From contig NZ_JASLGT010000029.1 of the NCBI RefSeq assembly GCF_030150205.1, positions 7,858 through 71,857 of the forward strand: DNA of 64,000 bases, given 5' to 3'. Within the stretch, counting starts at the first letter, position 1, and every line of letters starts with the position of its first letter. Under the pieces are notes generated by a model. The model did not search any database. It saw nothing but the letters and a program-made list of their open reading frames with translations, and was not told the origin of the DNA. Source of the DNA: Niabella sp. Lineage in GTDB: Bacteria > Bacteroidota > Bacteroidia > Chitinophagales > Chitinophagaceae. Position numbers and translations under genes: made by a program. This document shows, piece by piece, positions 42,407 through 51,672 of this stretch.

Positions 42407-43423
42407 TTAAAGACGGATATTGATCCCTGCTACAGCACCCGGTGCCAACAGGAGGAAGGATGCTCTTTTTTTGAATTTCCAGATATAATGACCGGCAAAC
42501 AATTCCGAATCGGATTGTTCGGTGAGATACATTGCCGGTCCAATGGTCAGTTCCAACCCCGGGGTAATCTTCCAGCCCGCCAGTATTCTTAAAGATTCCA
42601 CATGTTTGATGAAATTATGTACATCTGTACGCGCTATAATAACGGCCTCTGTATTCATACGGAGCCGGTGCGCCAGCGGTATCCGGTACCCCAGACCGGT
42701 TTCCATCTGAAGAACGGTTTTCTTCTGATCTCTTGCAAGGCCGGCTCCGATGATACCATAGGTTTTATAGCTGCCGGTACGCAGCAGGATACTGGCAGAC
42801 ACATCATCATACACCTGTACCCCGATCTGCTTTTCGCCGTTTTTAATAAAGTTTAAAATACCAATGGGATATTGGGAGCTGTCTGCAACATTGATCAGGC
42901 CCGACAATTGCAGTCCCTTAACCGTTCCGGCTTTATTAAAGAGCCCCGCGATCTGGTAACCGGCATTTTGTGTAGTGTTTACCAGGCCGGAAAGCTGCAG
43001 CAAACTGTAATGACTACTGTTGCTGATGCCACCCACCTGTATAAAACCGTTGCCCGTGTTCTGATTGTGCAATCCTGCAACCTGGATCCCTCTTCCGTTT
43101 TGTGCCGTATTTATTAACCCCGCAATGGCAACGCCTTTATCGGATCCCTTTACGCGGTTCATAAGCCCGCTGATCATTACACCACGGTTACTGCCGTAAA
43201 GGGTTGTGTGTAACCCGGCAATAGAAGCGCCCTTGTTATCCCGGTTCACACCCTGTAATGCATGCAAGGCAAATACAGGACTTATTTCACGGGCATGAAT
43301 ACCCTGAGTACTGATGGGCGTAACCAATCCCAGATGAACCGCTTTGCCCGCCTCTTCCTGGGCAGCAAGCTGAAAACCGGTAATAATGAATGCTGGTAGT
43401 AAAATGCAATTTTTTATTTTCAT
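42407..43423 (-). CDS. LA_2272-type surface-repeat protein
   Basis: This 338 aa protein has a signal peptide (ILLPAFIITGFQLAAQ) and about eight repeats of roughly 20-22 residues built on G-(V/I/L)-x-(I/L)-(A/S)-G-L-x-N (GVMISGLMNR, GVAIAGLINTA, GIQVAGLHNQ, LLQLSGLVNT, GLQLSGLINV). The C-terminal third is beta-rich and resembles barrel strands. The repeats match the 'LA_2272 surface repeat' family and are shared with the larger upstream gene, suggesting duplication. The two may form a surface complex. No enzymatic motif is present. Confidence 0.8.
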   Translation of the reverse strand: MKIKNCILLPAFIITGFQLAAQEEAGKAVHLGLVTPISTQGIHAREISPVFALHALQGVNRDNKGASIAGLHTTLYGSNRGVMISGLMNRVKGSDKGVAIAGLINTAQNGRGIQVAGLHNQNTGNGFIQVGGISNSSHYSLLQLSGLVNTTQNAGYQIAGLFNKAGTVKGLQLSGLINVADSSQYPIGILNFIKNGEKQIGVQVYDDVSASILLRTGSYKTYGIIGAGLARDQKKTVLQMETGLGYRIPLAHRLRMNTEAVIIARTDVHNFIKHVESLRILAGWKITPGLELTIGPAMYLTEQSDSELFAGHYIWKFKKRASFLLLAPGAVAGINIRL

Positions 43424-43481
43424 ATCTTTAGTAATGTATACCAGTAATACATCCTAAAGAGGGTTTACCCCTACTCCCTTA

Positions 43482-45215
43482 TCAAAAAATATTTATTCCC
43501 ATCGTGCAGCCAAGATCCAGCGGGTGGCGTGCACTTCCATTCAGGGCAATCATATTTCTCCGGAAACCCGAATACACTGTTTGCCCGGGATGTTGTGAAG
43601 GGAGCTGGTATTGCAGCCTTGGACCTGCAAACAATTGCAGTTTTTTATGCGCCTGCCAGATAAAGAGGGGCTGAAAATTGATATTGTTATAATCACTATT
43701 AAAACCATGCGCCGGTGTATAAAATAAATTTACCAGCTCAGCCGCCATTTTTATATTGCGTTTTAATGTCCACTCACTGCCCAATCCATAACCGAACAGG
43801 TAATATCCTCCGGGGTTATGCGCATCGATCCAGCCAAGCTGCAGGATATTATAAAGGGCTTTATTTCCCGATTTATAGCTGATATTAACCTGGGCATTCT
43901 CCTGTACGGATATGGAGAAAGCATGCTTGCCGTTCCGCTGGTAGTTGAATGGCCCAATGGCAATACCGTGCAGCGTATCGGCAAGATTCAGGACCCCCAC
44001 CTGCAGGCCGCTGATCGTTTTCGCACGATTTACCAAACCGGAAAGCTGAACACCGGAACCCATTTCCCCGGCAATATTTACCAGCCCCGAAAGCTGTACG
44101 CCGCTTCCGAAAGCCGGGGCATGATTTACGATACCTGCCAGCTGCATTCCTTTATCAACGCGTCGGGCGCTGTTTACGATACCACCGATCTGTAAACCGG
44201 TGAAGGTTTTACTTTCATTATACCAACCGGCGATCTGCACACCGCTCACTGCACTTTTATCGGCATTGGCCAGGCCACCAACCTGCAATCCGCGAAGGGT
44301 ATCACCAGCATAATTATACAATCCGCCGATCTGTACACCATTTACACTGCCGCCCACAAGATTCGCCAATCCTCCCACCTGTACGGAACGTACATGTTTC
44401 TGCACAATATTAAAGAGGCCGCCAATCTCCAGGGCATCTACCTGCGCGGCATACCCGCCCAGTACATTAAAGGAAAGATTGTTCTCCTGCTGCCCCTTCA
44501 ATACATTCTTGGTAGCAATGCCGGGAAGCAGTCCTAACTGGAATTTTTGCTGGTAGAAATAATTTTTAAGGTTGATACTGCTGAGCCGCTGACGGGTACC
44601 AATCAGCCTGCGGGCCAGCCAGTGGCGCTGTACCGACGTCATGCGTACTTCATTTTCCTCCATGATCCTGGGCACCAGGGGAACGGTTAATGCCGGGTTG
44701 TTTTTGCTATCGATCGTTAACACCGTATCATAGTAAGAAACGCGGTTTACCGTTAATACCGGCTGTTGCGTCAGGGGCATCCTCAACGAAAAAAAACCCT
44801 GTTCATCCGACATGGTTCCAATCTGCAGTTCGGGTATATATACGCTTACATACGCCACCGGCGTTTGATCGGTTTGATCAATAAACCGTCCCTGCACCAC
44901 AATATGTGGCGGTTCCTTTTTCCGGATAACCACTTTATTATTCTGAACGATGTACTGGTAGTCATTATCAAACAGCATGTCCAGTATTTCGTGTACGGGT
45001 TTATCGGAAGCAGTAAAGGATACCCGTTTCTGGTTCCTGATCAGCTGGTTGTCATAAGAAAAATAAAAACCAGCCTTAGATTCGATCTGCATCAGCGCAT
45101 CATACATGGTGATGTTTCTGAAATCGACCGTAATCACTTTTTGCAACATCACCGGTTGTGCCGATACCCATAAGCCGGAAGTAAACAGCAATACAATAAA
45201 AAAAAGCTTTTTCAA
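43482..45215 (-). CDS. STN-CarboxypepD_reg protein with surface repeats instead of receptor barrel
   Basis: This 577 aa protein begins with a signal peptide (FIVLLFTSGLWVSAQ), then an STN domain (residues 25-95: VDFRNITMYDALMQIE, VSFTASDKPVHEILDML), as in TonB receptors that talk to FecR, and a CarboxypepD_reg-like domain (about 105-185). Instead of plug and barrel there are eight to ten LA_2272-type repeats (about 255-430: VQVGGLANLV, VQIGGLYNYA, LQVGGLANAD, MQLAGIVNHA, VQLSGLVNRA) and a beta-rich C-terminal region ending in Phe. It sits directly after FecR (6 nt). The STN next to FecR suggests signalling to the sigma factor. The architecture is unusual. Confidence 0.85.
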   Translation of the reverse strand: MKKLFFIVLLFTSGLWVSAQPVMLQKVITVDFRNITMYDALMQIESKAGFYFSYDNQLIRNQKRVSFTASDKPVHEILDMLFDNDYQYIVQNNKVVIRKKEPPHIVVQGRFIDQTDQTPVAYVSVYIPELQIGTMSDEQGFFSLRMPLTQQPVLTVNRVSYYDTVLTIDSKNNPALTVPLVPRIMEENEVRMTSVQRHWLARRLIGTRQRLSSINLKNYFYQQKFQLGLLPGIATKNVLKGQQENNLSFNVLGGYAAQVDALEIGGLFNIVQKHVRSVQVGGLANLVGGSVNGVQIGGLYNYAGDTLRGLQVGGLANADKSAVSGVQIAGWYNESKTFTGLQIGGIVNSARRVDKGMQLAGIVNHAPAFGSGVQLSGLVNIAGEMGSGVQLSGLVNRAKTISGLQVGVLNLADTLHGIAIGPFNYQRNGKHAFSISVQENAQVNISYKSGNKALYNILQLGWIDAHNPGGYYLFGYGLGSEWTLKRNIKMAAELVNLFYTPAHGFNSDYNNINFQPLFIWQAHKKLQLFAGPRLQYQLPSQHPGQTVYSGFRRNMIALNGSARHPLDLGCTMGINIF

Positions 45216-45221
45216 AAAGGT

Positions 45222-46172
45222 TTATTTAGTAATGATATAATGGTCGTCTTTTTTATGCCAGGTAGCGTTGATCATCAGTGCAATGTTCTCCATTACCTGC
45301 TCCGGCGATTCGTAGGAAAAATATGTGCTCGTAATCCGTTTGCTGCCGATGGCCGGGTCAAACTGAACATCTACATTGTACAGTTCCTTAAGAATATTTG
45401 CCAGGCTGTCGATACGCATATCCTTACAGCGGATGGTTCGCGTTTGTAACACGGTTTCAATAGGCGTTTGGATCGCGCGCAGTTGCAGTTGATGTGTGTT
45501 GTTATCCTGCACGATCTTTTGCCCGGCAACCGCCGTTACGGTTTGACTGCCCAGGGTTGCTTTTACCTTTCCGGAGTGCACATATACGGTGTTAAATGCG
45601 GTACGTTGCTGAATGGTAAAGGACGTACCCAACACCTGCACATCCATGTTATGACTATTATGAATAATAAACGGCTTATCCGGGTCTCTGGCGATATCAA
45701 AGCGTGCATCGCCCTTTAGGGTTACGGTTCTTGTTTTTTTGTTAAAGGCCGGGTCTATTTCCAATATACCATTCGCATATAATTCAATATTGCTGTTATC
45801 TTTTAAATGCACGTTCCGGGTTTCGTTACCTGCTACTAACGGTGGGTTGGCAGGACTATACCATACCAGGAACAACAATACGATCCCCGCAATTGAAGCA
45901 GCAACTGCCGCTACCCGCCACCATTTCAACGAAACGATCCTGCCTCTGTTCTTTACCGCAGGAGCCTGACCGATCTGTGCCTGGATCTTATCCCAGGCCC
46001 GTTCTTTATTATATTGGGTATATTCCACCTTATTCCTGGATTGCTCCCATACCCGGATAGTTTTGTCATAAATGCCCTGGTGTGCCGGATCCTGCTGCAA
46101 CCATTGCTCTACCGCTTTCCGTTCCGAAGCATCCAACAGCTGCTCATGATAGGCTATCAGTTTATGCTCCAT
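45222..46172 (-). CDS. FecR-family anti-sigma factor
   Basis: This 316 aa anti-sigma protein has an N-terminal cytoplasmic domain (residues 1-80), one membrane helix (about 86-107, VAAVAASIAGIVLLFLVWY), a periplasmic FecR domain (about 115-210, with ETRNVHLKDNSNIELYAN and VYVHSGKVKATLG) and a C-terminal DUF4974-type STN-like domain (about 245-316). It would hold the sigma factor until an outer-membrane signal is relayed. It is 3 nt after the sigma gene and 6 nt before the STN gene. Confidence 0.93.
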   Translation of the reverse strand: MEHKLIAYHEQLLDASERKAVEQWLQQDPAHQGIYDKTIRVWEQSRNKVEYTQYNKERAWDKIQAQIGQAPAVKNRGRIVSLKWWRVAAVAASIAGIVLLFLVWYSPANPPLVAGNETRNVHLKDNSNIELYANGILEIDPAFNKKTRTVTLKGDARFDIARDPDKPFIIHNSHNMDVQVLGTSFTIQQRTAFNTVYVHSGKVKATLGSQTVTAVAGQKIVQDNNTHQLQLRAIQTPIETVLQTRTIRCKDMRIDSLANILKELYNVDVQFDPAIGSKRITSTYFSYESPEQVMENIALMINATWHKKDDHYIITK

Positions 46173-46175
46173 ATC

Positions 46176-46715
46176 TTATACATTGAAAAGTTGATAAATG
46201 AATAAAAACAACAGGCTCACCTGGTAGGCCGCCAGTCCGCCGCGCAGGAATTTCAATGCCTTTGTCATATGATTTTCCACCGTCTTTATCGACAGGTCTA
46301 ATTCCTCCGCCACCTCCCGGTAGCTGAGCCCCAGTTGCCGGCACATATAAAAAACGGTGGCACATTTCTCTGGCAAACGGTCTAAAAGCCCCTGTATATG
46401 TTCCTGCAGCTCCTTTTGCTCTGCCTTATTGCCGTGGTCGGCCTCCGTTCCCGTAATCTTTGCAGTATGTGCATATACGGCCTGCACCCCTTTATGCTTC
46501 AGTTGATTGAGGCACTCGTTGCGCACCGCTGTATACAGGTATGCTTTTACAGACGCCACCTGTATCGTGGCGCGGGTTTCCCAAAGCTTTATAAAAATGT
46601 TCTGCAAAATGTCTTCTACATACACTTCCGATCGCAGTATGGAGCAGGCATACCCGTATAATGCCTCATAATGAAGATCAAAAACATTTTTATATTGAAC
46701 CTGGTCCAAAGCCAT
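46176..46715 (-). CDS. ECF RNA polymerase sigma-70 factor
   Basis: This 179 aa Bacteroidota-type ECF sigma factor has region 2 (YKNVFDLHYEALYGYACSI, VEDILQNIFIKLWE) and region 4 (LPEKCATVFYMCRQLGLSYREVAEELDLSIKTVENH in pieces). The ATG at 46715 is chosen; an ATG at 46754 would add 13 hydrophobic residues and start upstream of the TATATTTG box at 46725-46732. It heads a unit with FecR and the STN surface-repeat gene. A hydrophobic tail (VSLLFLFIYQLF) follows region 4, which is unusual but seen in related sigma factors. Confidence 0.93.
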   Translation of the reverse strand: MALDQVQYKNVFDLHYEALYGYACSILRSEVYVEDILQNIFIKLWETRATIQVASVKAYLYTAVRNECLNQLKHKGVQAVYAHTAKITGTEADHGNKAEQKELQEHIQGLLDRLPEKCATVFYMCRQLGLSYREVAEELDLSIKTVENHMTKALKFLRGGLAAYQVSLLFLFIYQLFNV

Positions 46716-46724
46716 TCTAATCTG

Positions 46725-46732
46725 CAAATATA
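46725..46732 (-). promoter_or_regulatory. -7 promoter box (TATATTTG) of the ECF sigma gene
   Basis: The minus strand reads TATATTTG, nine bases before the ATG, predicting a leader of only about five nucleotides. Confidence 0.5.
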
Positions 46733-46898
46733 CTAGCGCTACTATTGAATACAACCGAAAGAGTAATTCCCCCTACTCCTTAAAAATATTTTTTTTGGGA
46801 TTCCATTTTCCTGCCCGGTTTCTCTAAACCCTGCGTTAAAACCGCCCGGCGACACCATTCAGCTGCTTTTTTTTGGCTATCTTTAAAAAAATGTGTGC

Positions 46899-48476
46899 AT
46901 GAAGAAGATTTTTACGCTGATGCTTACCCTTGTTGTCACCGTTGGCTTTGCCCAGGATGGTTACTGGCAACAAAGCCTGAAATATGATATGCAGGTAACC
47001 CTGGATGACAAAGCCCGGTCGTTAACCGGCAAACAGGCCATCCAATACAAAAATAATTCACCCGAAACGCTCAATTTTATCTGGTTTCATATCTGGCCCA
47101 ATGCCTATAAGAACGACTCTACAGCCCTCTTCAAGCAGATCCGGGGCGATCTTTCGCGCACTGAAAAACTGGGTGCCATAACCTATGGTTCTATTGATGG
47201 GCTTAATTTCAAAGTAGACGGGCAGCCGGCGAAAACAGCGCCCCATGCGAACCCGGAATACATTGATATTATTAAGGTACTGTTGCCCACCCCCTTAAAA
47301 CCCGGGGCTACGGCTACCATTACCACCGACTTTAAGGTAAAATTACCCTCCTATTTTTCAAGATCCGGGTTCGCCGACGGTGAATTTATGATCTGTCAAT
47401 GGTATCCCAAACCCGCCGTATTTGACAAAAACGGTTGGCATGAATTTCCCTACCTGGATATGGGCGAGTTTTACAGTGAATACGCCGACTACCATGTTAA
47501 AATAACGCTTCCCTCCGACTATGTAGTAGGTGCCACGGGCGTTTTGCAGGACAAGGAAGAATTAGCACAATACAAATCTGTTGGAGCAGCGAATGCAGCG
47601 GGAAGAGATGTATCACCCAAACTTTACAAGCCGGCAAAAGCAGGTTTGAAAACACTTACCTATACAGCAGAAGATGTGCCGGACTTTGCATGGTTTGCCG
47701 AAAAAGGCCTGGTCATCCAGTATGATACCATACAGCTAAAGAATAAAACGGTAGATGTATTTACCTATTATCATTACCAGCCGGGTACATTATGGAACAA
47801 CAGCATCGACTATGTAAAAGATGCTGTTCATCATTACAGCAGGTGGATCGGCGCATACCAGTACCCAACGGCACAGGCTTTTGAAGGCCCCAAAAACAAT
47901 TCCAGCGGCGGTATGGAATATCCGATGATCACGCTCATTACCTGTCCCGATGCCACGAAGGAATACCTGGACGGTGTTATTGCCCATGAAGTAGGCCATA
48001 ACTGGTTTATGAGCATGCTGGGGTCCAATGAACGTGCCCATACCTGGCAGGATGAGGGATTGAATACCTATTACCAGTTCCGGTACGAAGCGGAAAAATA
48101 CCATTACAATTCAGTGGCGCGGGAATCGATACCCGAGGAAATCAAGAAACTGCCGGTACCGGAGTTCCAGGAGCGTATCTATTTTGCCCTTTCACAGATC
48201 CCTATGCAAAGTATGATTGAGCAGCCGGCAGCTGATTTTAAGACCTCCGAAGATTATGGATTGGTTTCTTATATCAAAACCTCCATCTGGATGTATTTGC
48301 TGGAGCGCCAGTTTGGGCAGGATAAAATAGACCAGGCATTCCGGGATTATTTTAATACATGGCAGAATAAACATCCGCAGCCGGAAGACATGAAGGCTTC
48401 GTTTGAAAAAAGCCTGGGAACCAATCTTGACCGCTTTTTTGCATTGCTGAAAAAACAAGGATCTATCACGCAATAA
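46899..48476 (+). CDS. M1-family zinc metallopeptidase, secreted
   Basis: This 525 aa aminopeptidase-type M1 protein has a signal peptide (IFTLMLTLVVTVGFAQ). The zinc site is H363EVGH367-x18-E (AHEVGHNWF and DEGLN), with the upstream GGMEYP corresponding to the GxMEN exopeptidase motif. It lacks the large C-terminal helical domain, so it is short for the family but usual for Bacteroidota secreted members. The ATG at 46899 starts the KKIF signal peptide; the GTG at 46893 is less likely. The next gene starts 6 nt after it. It would digest peptides in the periplasm or outside. Confidence 0.9.
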   Translation: MKKIFTLMLTLVVTVGFAQDGYWQQSLKYDMQVTLDDKARSLTGKQAIQYKNNSPETLNFIWFHIWPNAYKNDSTALFKQIRGDLSRTEKLGAITYGSIDGLNFKVDGQPAKTAPHANPEYIDIIKVLLPTPLKPGATATITTDFKVKLPSYFSRSGFADGEFMICQWYPKPAVFDKNGWHEFPYLDMGEFYSEYADYHVKITLPSDYVVGATGVLQDKEELAQYKSVGAANAAGRDVSPKLYKPAKAGLKTLTYTAEDVPDFAWFAEKGLVIQYDTIQLKNKTVDVFTYYHYQPGTLWNNSIDYVKDAVHHYSRWIGAYQYPTAQAFEGPKNNSSGGMEYPMITLITCPDATKEYLDGVIAHEVGHNWFMSMLGSNERAHTWQDEGLNTYYQFRYEAEKYHYNSVARESIPEEIKKLPVPEFQERIYFALSQIPMQSMIEQPAADFKTSEDYGLVSYIKTSIWMYLLERQFGQDKIDQAFRDYFNTWQNKHPQPEDMKASFEKSLGTNLDRFFALLKKQGSITQ

Positions 48477-48482
48477 ATCATT

Positions 48483-49268
48483 ATGCAGATTTCTTTAAAA
48501 AATAAAAAAGCGCTGGTAGGTGCCAGCAGCAGCGGATTGGGAAAAGCAATAGCCCTGCAACTGGCGGCTTCCGGCGCTACTGTAACCCTGGTAGCACGAA
48601 GAGAGGCGGTATTGCAGGAACTGCAGGCAGCACTACCGCGCCCGGAGCAGCAGCAACATCAATACCTGGTAGCGGATTTTTCAGACATTGAGGCCTATAA
48701 ACAAAAGGTCGATGACTATTTTGCAACCAACCAGGCAGATATACTGGTAAATAATACCAGTGGCCCCGCCCCGGGTACCGCACTGGAGAAAAAAGATGCA
48801 GACTATGTAACCGCGTTTAACCTGTTGTTCCGGACGGTTCAATACACGACCGAAAAGGCGTTACCACATATGATCGCCGGCCGGTTTGGGCGTATCATTA
48901 ACCTCACCTCCCGGTCGGTGAAAGAGCCCATTGAAGCATTGGCTTTGTCCAATACGATCCGATCTGCAGTAGTAACCTGGGGGAAAACACTGGCTACGCA
49001 GGTAGCAAGGGACCAGATCACGGTTAACAATATTCTTACCGGCAATTTTGAAACCGACCGGATCCTGGAGCTTTATGAAAAAGAAGCAGCAGCCAAAGGG
49101 CTGCCCCTGGAAACCTACAAAGCCCAGGCCCTGGAAAGCATCCCGGCGAAGCGTTTGGGACAGCCCGGAGAAATGGGAAACCTCGTAACCTTCCTTGCTT
49201 CGGATCAGGCGGCCTATATTACAGGAACCAGTATTGCCATCGACGGGGGATTGATCCGGAGCGTCTGA
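48483..49268 (+). CDS. Atypical SDR-family oxidoreductase lacking the catalytic Tyr/Lys
   Basis: This 261 aa SDR-fold protein has the cofactor motif GASSSGLGKA (residues 13-22), NNTSG and the C-terminal AAYITGTSIAIDGG that marks the FabG-like branch. The serine is in place (Ser143, NLTSRS), but where YxxxK is expected the sequence has S156-NTI-R160. Such a sub-branch with SNxxR exists in databases, with unclear catalysis; it may use other residues or be non-catalytic. It is 6 nt downstream of the M1 peptidase gene and so probably co-transcribed. Confidence 0.82.
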   Translation: MQISLKNKKALVGASSSGLGKAIALQLAASGATVTLVARREAVLQELQAALPRPEQQQHQYLVADFSDIEAYKQKVDDYFATNQADILVNNTSGPAPGTALEKKDADYVTAFNLLFRTVQYTTEKALPHMIAGRFGRIINLTSRSVKEPIEALALSNTIRSAVVTWGKTLATQVARDQITVNNILTGNFETDRILELYEKEAAAKGLPLETYKAQALESIPAKRLGQPGEMGNLVTFLASDQAAYITGTSIAIDGGLIRSV

Positions 49269-49409
49269 GGGAGTGGTTAGAAGTGCGTAGTAAGATGTTT
49301 TAAGTGAAAAGTTTGATTGTGAATGGCGGTTAACGCTTCACTTTTCATGAACGACTTCTCACTTACAACTTCTCACGATCAACATCATAAAGAGCCGCTC
49401 AAACTTCCC

Positions 49410-49417
49410 TACCTTTG
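49410..49417 (+). promoter_or_regulatory. -7 promoter box (TACCTTTG), leaderless layout
   Basis: TACCTTTG ends four bases before the ABC-F start codon (CCGG then ATG), the same layout as iscA and clpS. The start of transcription would fall on the ATG. Confidence 0.55.
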
Positions 49418-49421
49418 CCGG

Positions 49422-51302
49422 ATGCATTATGTTTCTGCGGAAGGATTAGGGAAAAGTTACGGGATACAACCCCTGTTTTCAAATATTTCATTCCATATTG
49501 AGGAAGGTGATAAAGTGGCCATTGTAGCCCGCAACGGTACGGGTAAGTCTACCCTGTTAAAAATACTGGCGGGAAAAGAAACACCGGATAACGGTAAATT
49601 ATGGATTCACAAAGACGTGGAAGTGATCCTTTTTGAGCAGGAACCCGACCTGGAAGACGAGCTTACTGTTTCCGACAATATTTTTTTCCATGATCATCCT
49701 ACGGTAAAAGCCATACGGGAGTATGAGCTGGCCAGCGAAAGCGGCGATGCGGACAAGATTGGCCAGGCCCTGGTGCGGATGGATGAACTGAATGCCTGGG
49801 ATTTTGATTCAAGGGTGAAACAGATCTTTGGAAAACTCAATATTCACCACCTGGAGCAGAAAGTTAAAACCCTGAGCGGTGGTCAGAAAAAAAGAGTGGC
49901 GCTTGCCCGCACGCTGATCGATATCGGCTTTGAGCATAAACATGTATTGCTGATCATGGATGAGCCCACCAACCATCTTGATGTGGGCATGGTAGAATGG
50001 CTGGAGCATTTTCTTGGAAAGGAAAATGTTACATTGGTATTGGTCACCCACGATCGTTACTTCCTGGATGCCGTTTGCAACGAGATATGGGAAATTGAAG
50101 GCGGTGAATTGTTTGTACACCGGGGCGATTATGAATACTACCTCGACAAAAAAGCACAGCGGGTTGAGAACCTGAATGCCTCTATTGATAAAGCCAAGAA
50201 CCTTTACCGCCGGGAGCTGGAATGGATGCGCAAGCAACCCAAGGCCCGCACCACTAAATCGAAAAGCCGGGAGGACAATTTCTACAATATTGAAAAAACC
50301 GCCAAACAGCAGGTCACCGATGACCAGGTGCAGCTGCAAATGAAAATGAACCGCCTGGGCGGAAAGATCATTGAACTAAAAAAAGTATACAAATCCTTTG
50401 GTGATAAAAAAATACTCGACGGGTTTGATTACACATTTAAAAAAGGCGAACGCGTAGGCGTTATCGGGAAGAACGGCGCAGGAAAATCAACATTTATTAA
50501 TATCCTGCAGGGTGTGGAATCCGCAGACAGCGGTAAGATCAACGTGGGCGATACGGTGGTATTTGGCAATTATTCGCAGCAGGGGCTGATATTAAAGGAA
50601 GATATGCGGGTAATTGAGTTCGTAAAGAATATTGCGGAGAATTTTCCCCTGGCCGATGGCAGTACACTGAGCGCCTCCCAGTTCCTGCAATTATTTCTTT
50701 TTGACCCGGATAAACAATATACGTATGTGAGCAAATTAAGCGGAGGTGAAAAAAGACGCCTGCATTTGCTCTCTATCCTGTTTCGCAATCCCAATTTCCT
50801 GATCCTGGATGAGCCTACCAATGACCTGGATCTTCCTACCCTTTCCGTATTGGAGCATTTCCTGAGTGAATACCCGGGCTGTCTCCTGATCGTTTCCCAT
50901 GACCGGTATTTTATGGATCGCCTGGTAGACCACCTGTTCGTTTTTGAAGGCGACGGTGTAATCACCGATTTCCCGGGCAACTATACGCAACACCGCTTAC
51001 AGGAGAAGAGCCAGCCGGGCGTTGCTGTTCTTCCTTCAAAGGAGCCGGCGGCTACCGCATCTCCTGCTCAGAAGCCGGCCGTAAAGAAAGTATCCTTCAA
51101 AGAAAAAAGGGAATACGAACTATTGGAAAAAGAGATCGCCGCGCTCAACGCAGAAAAAGAATCCATCACGGTTCAGCTATCGGGTGGCAGTACCAATTTT
51201 GAAGAACTGGAAGCCCTCTCCCGCCGCATCGGGGAAATCACGCAACTATTAGACGAAAAAGAAATGCGCTGGCTGGAGCTGAGCGAGTTGATTGAGGGGT
51301 GA
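49422..51302 (+). CDS. ABC-F family ATPase (Uup/EttA-like)
   Basis: This 626 aa protein has two soluble ABC domains and no membrane segments, so it acts on ribosomes or other cytoplasmic targets. Walker A motifs are GTGKSTLLK and GAGKSTF, signature motifs LSGGQKKRVAL and LSGGEKRRLHL, and Walker B motifs LLIMDEPTNHLD and FLILDEPTNDLD. A charged linker between domains (WMRKQPKARTTKSK) and a C-terminal coiled coil (YELLEKEIAALNAEKE) resemble Uup. ATG 49422 is preferred over an ORF start at 49323, since the upstream part is not ABC-like and contains the promoter box. It probably takes part in ribosome or DNA maintenance; antibiotic resistance cannot be claimed. Confidence 0.9.
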   Translation: MHYVSAEGLGKSYGIQPLFSNISFHIEEGDKVAIVARNGTGKSTLLKILAGKETPDNGKLWIHKDVEVILFEQEPDLEDELTVSDNIFFHDHPTVKAIREYELASESGDADKIGQALVRMDELNAWDFDSRVKQIFGKLNIHHLEQKVKTLSGGQKKRVALARTLIDIGFEHKHVLLIMDEPTNHLDVGMVEWLEHFLGKENVTLVLVTHDRYFLDAVCNEIWEIEGGELFVHRGDYEYYLDKKAQRVENLNASIDKAKNLYRRELEWMRKQPKARTTKSKSREDNFYNIEKTAKQQVTDDQVQLQMKMNRLGGKIIELKKVYKSFGDKKILDGFDYTFKKGERVGVIGKNGAGKSTFINILQGVESADSGKINVGDTVVFGNYSQQGLILKEDMRVIEFVKNIAENFPLADGSTLSASQFLQLFLFDPDKQYTYVSKLSGGEKRRLHLLSILFRNPNFLILDEPTNDLDLPTLSVLEHFLSEYPGCLLIVSHDRYFMDRLVDHLFVFEGDGVITDFPGNYTQHRLQEKSQPGVAVLPSKEPAATASPAQKPAVKKVSFKEKREYELLEKEIAALNAEKESITVQLSGGSTNFEELEALSRRIGEITQLLDEKEMRWLELSELIEG

Positions 51303-51600
51303 GGCAGGTTTTAAGTTCCAGGTTTCAGATTTCAAGTTCCAGGCGTGCCCGCCATAGCGGGTTAGATCACCGATCACGAGACAACAATGACTGAAAGATA
51401 ATAGCTGTAGGCTGAACGCTGTTTAAAGTTTCATATCAGATCCGTTTAGTGATCTGCTTACTGTTCACTATTGCCCTTGCTTTTGGGGGGGACATATAGA
51501 CTTGGGAGACCATGGAATTATTTCTGATTTAACGCTCATTTTCCACATTTTCCACTCCCGATAGCAATCAGGATTCAAATTTTCAAATTCCCACACAGAA
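51303..51600. repeat. Composite intergenic repeat block (inverted relative to the right-edge repeats)
   Basis: No gene. It includes TTAAGTTCCAGGTTTCAG words, GATCACCGATCACGAGACAA (reverse complement of the CTCGTGATCAGTGATC unit core at 63.5-63.8 kb), GTTTAAAGTTTCATATCAG, a 51461-51516 segment matching 6777-6829, and TTCCACATTTTCCACT with CAAATTTTCAAATTCCCAC words. Confidence 0.7.
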
Positions 51601-51672
51601 TTACATTTAATATGCCCTATTGGCTATTTTAATTCCCGCGGGTCGTATTTTCGCCGGATCAGAATCTATGTT

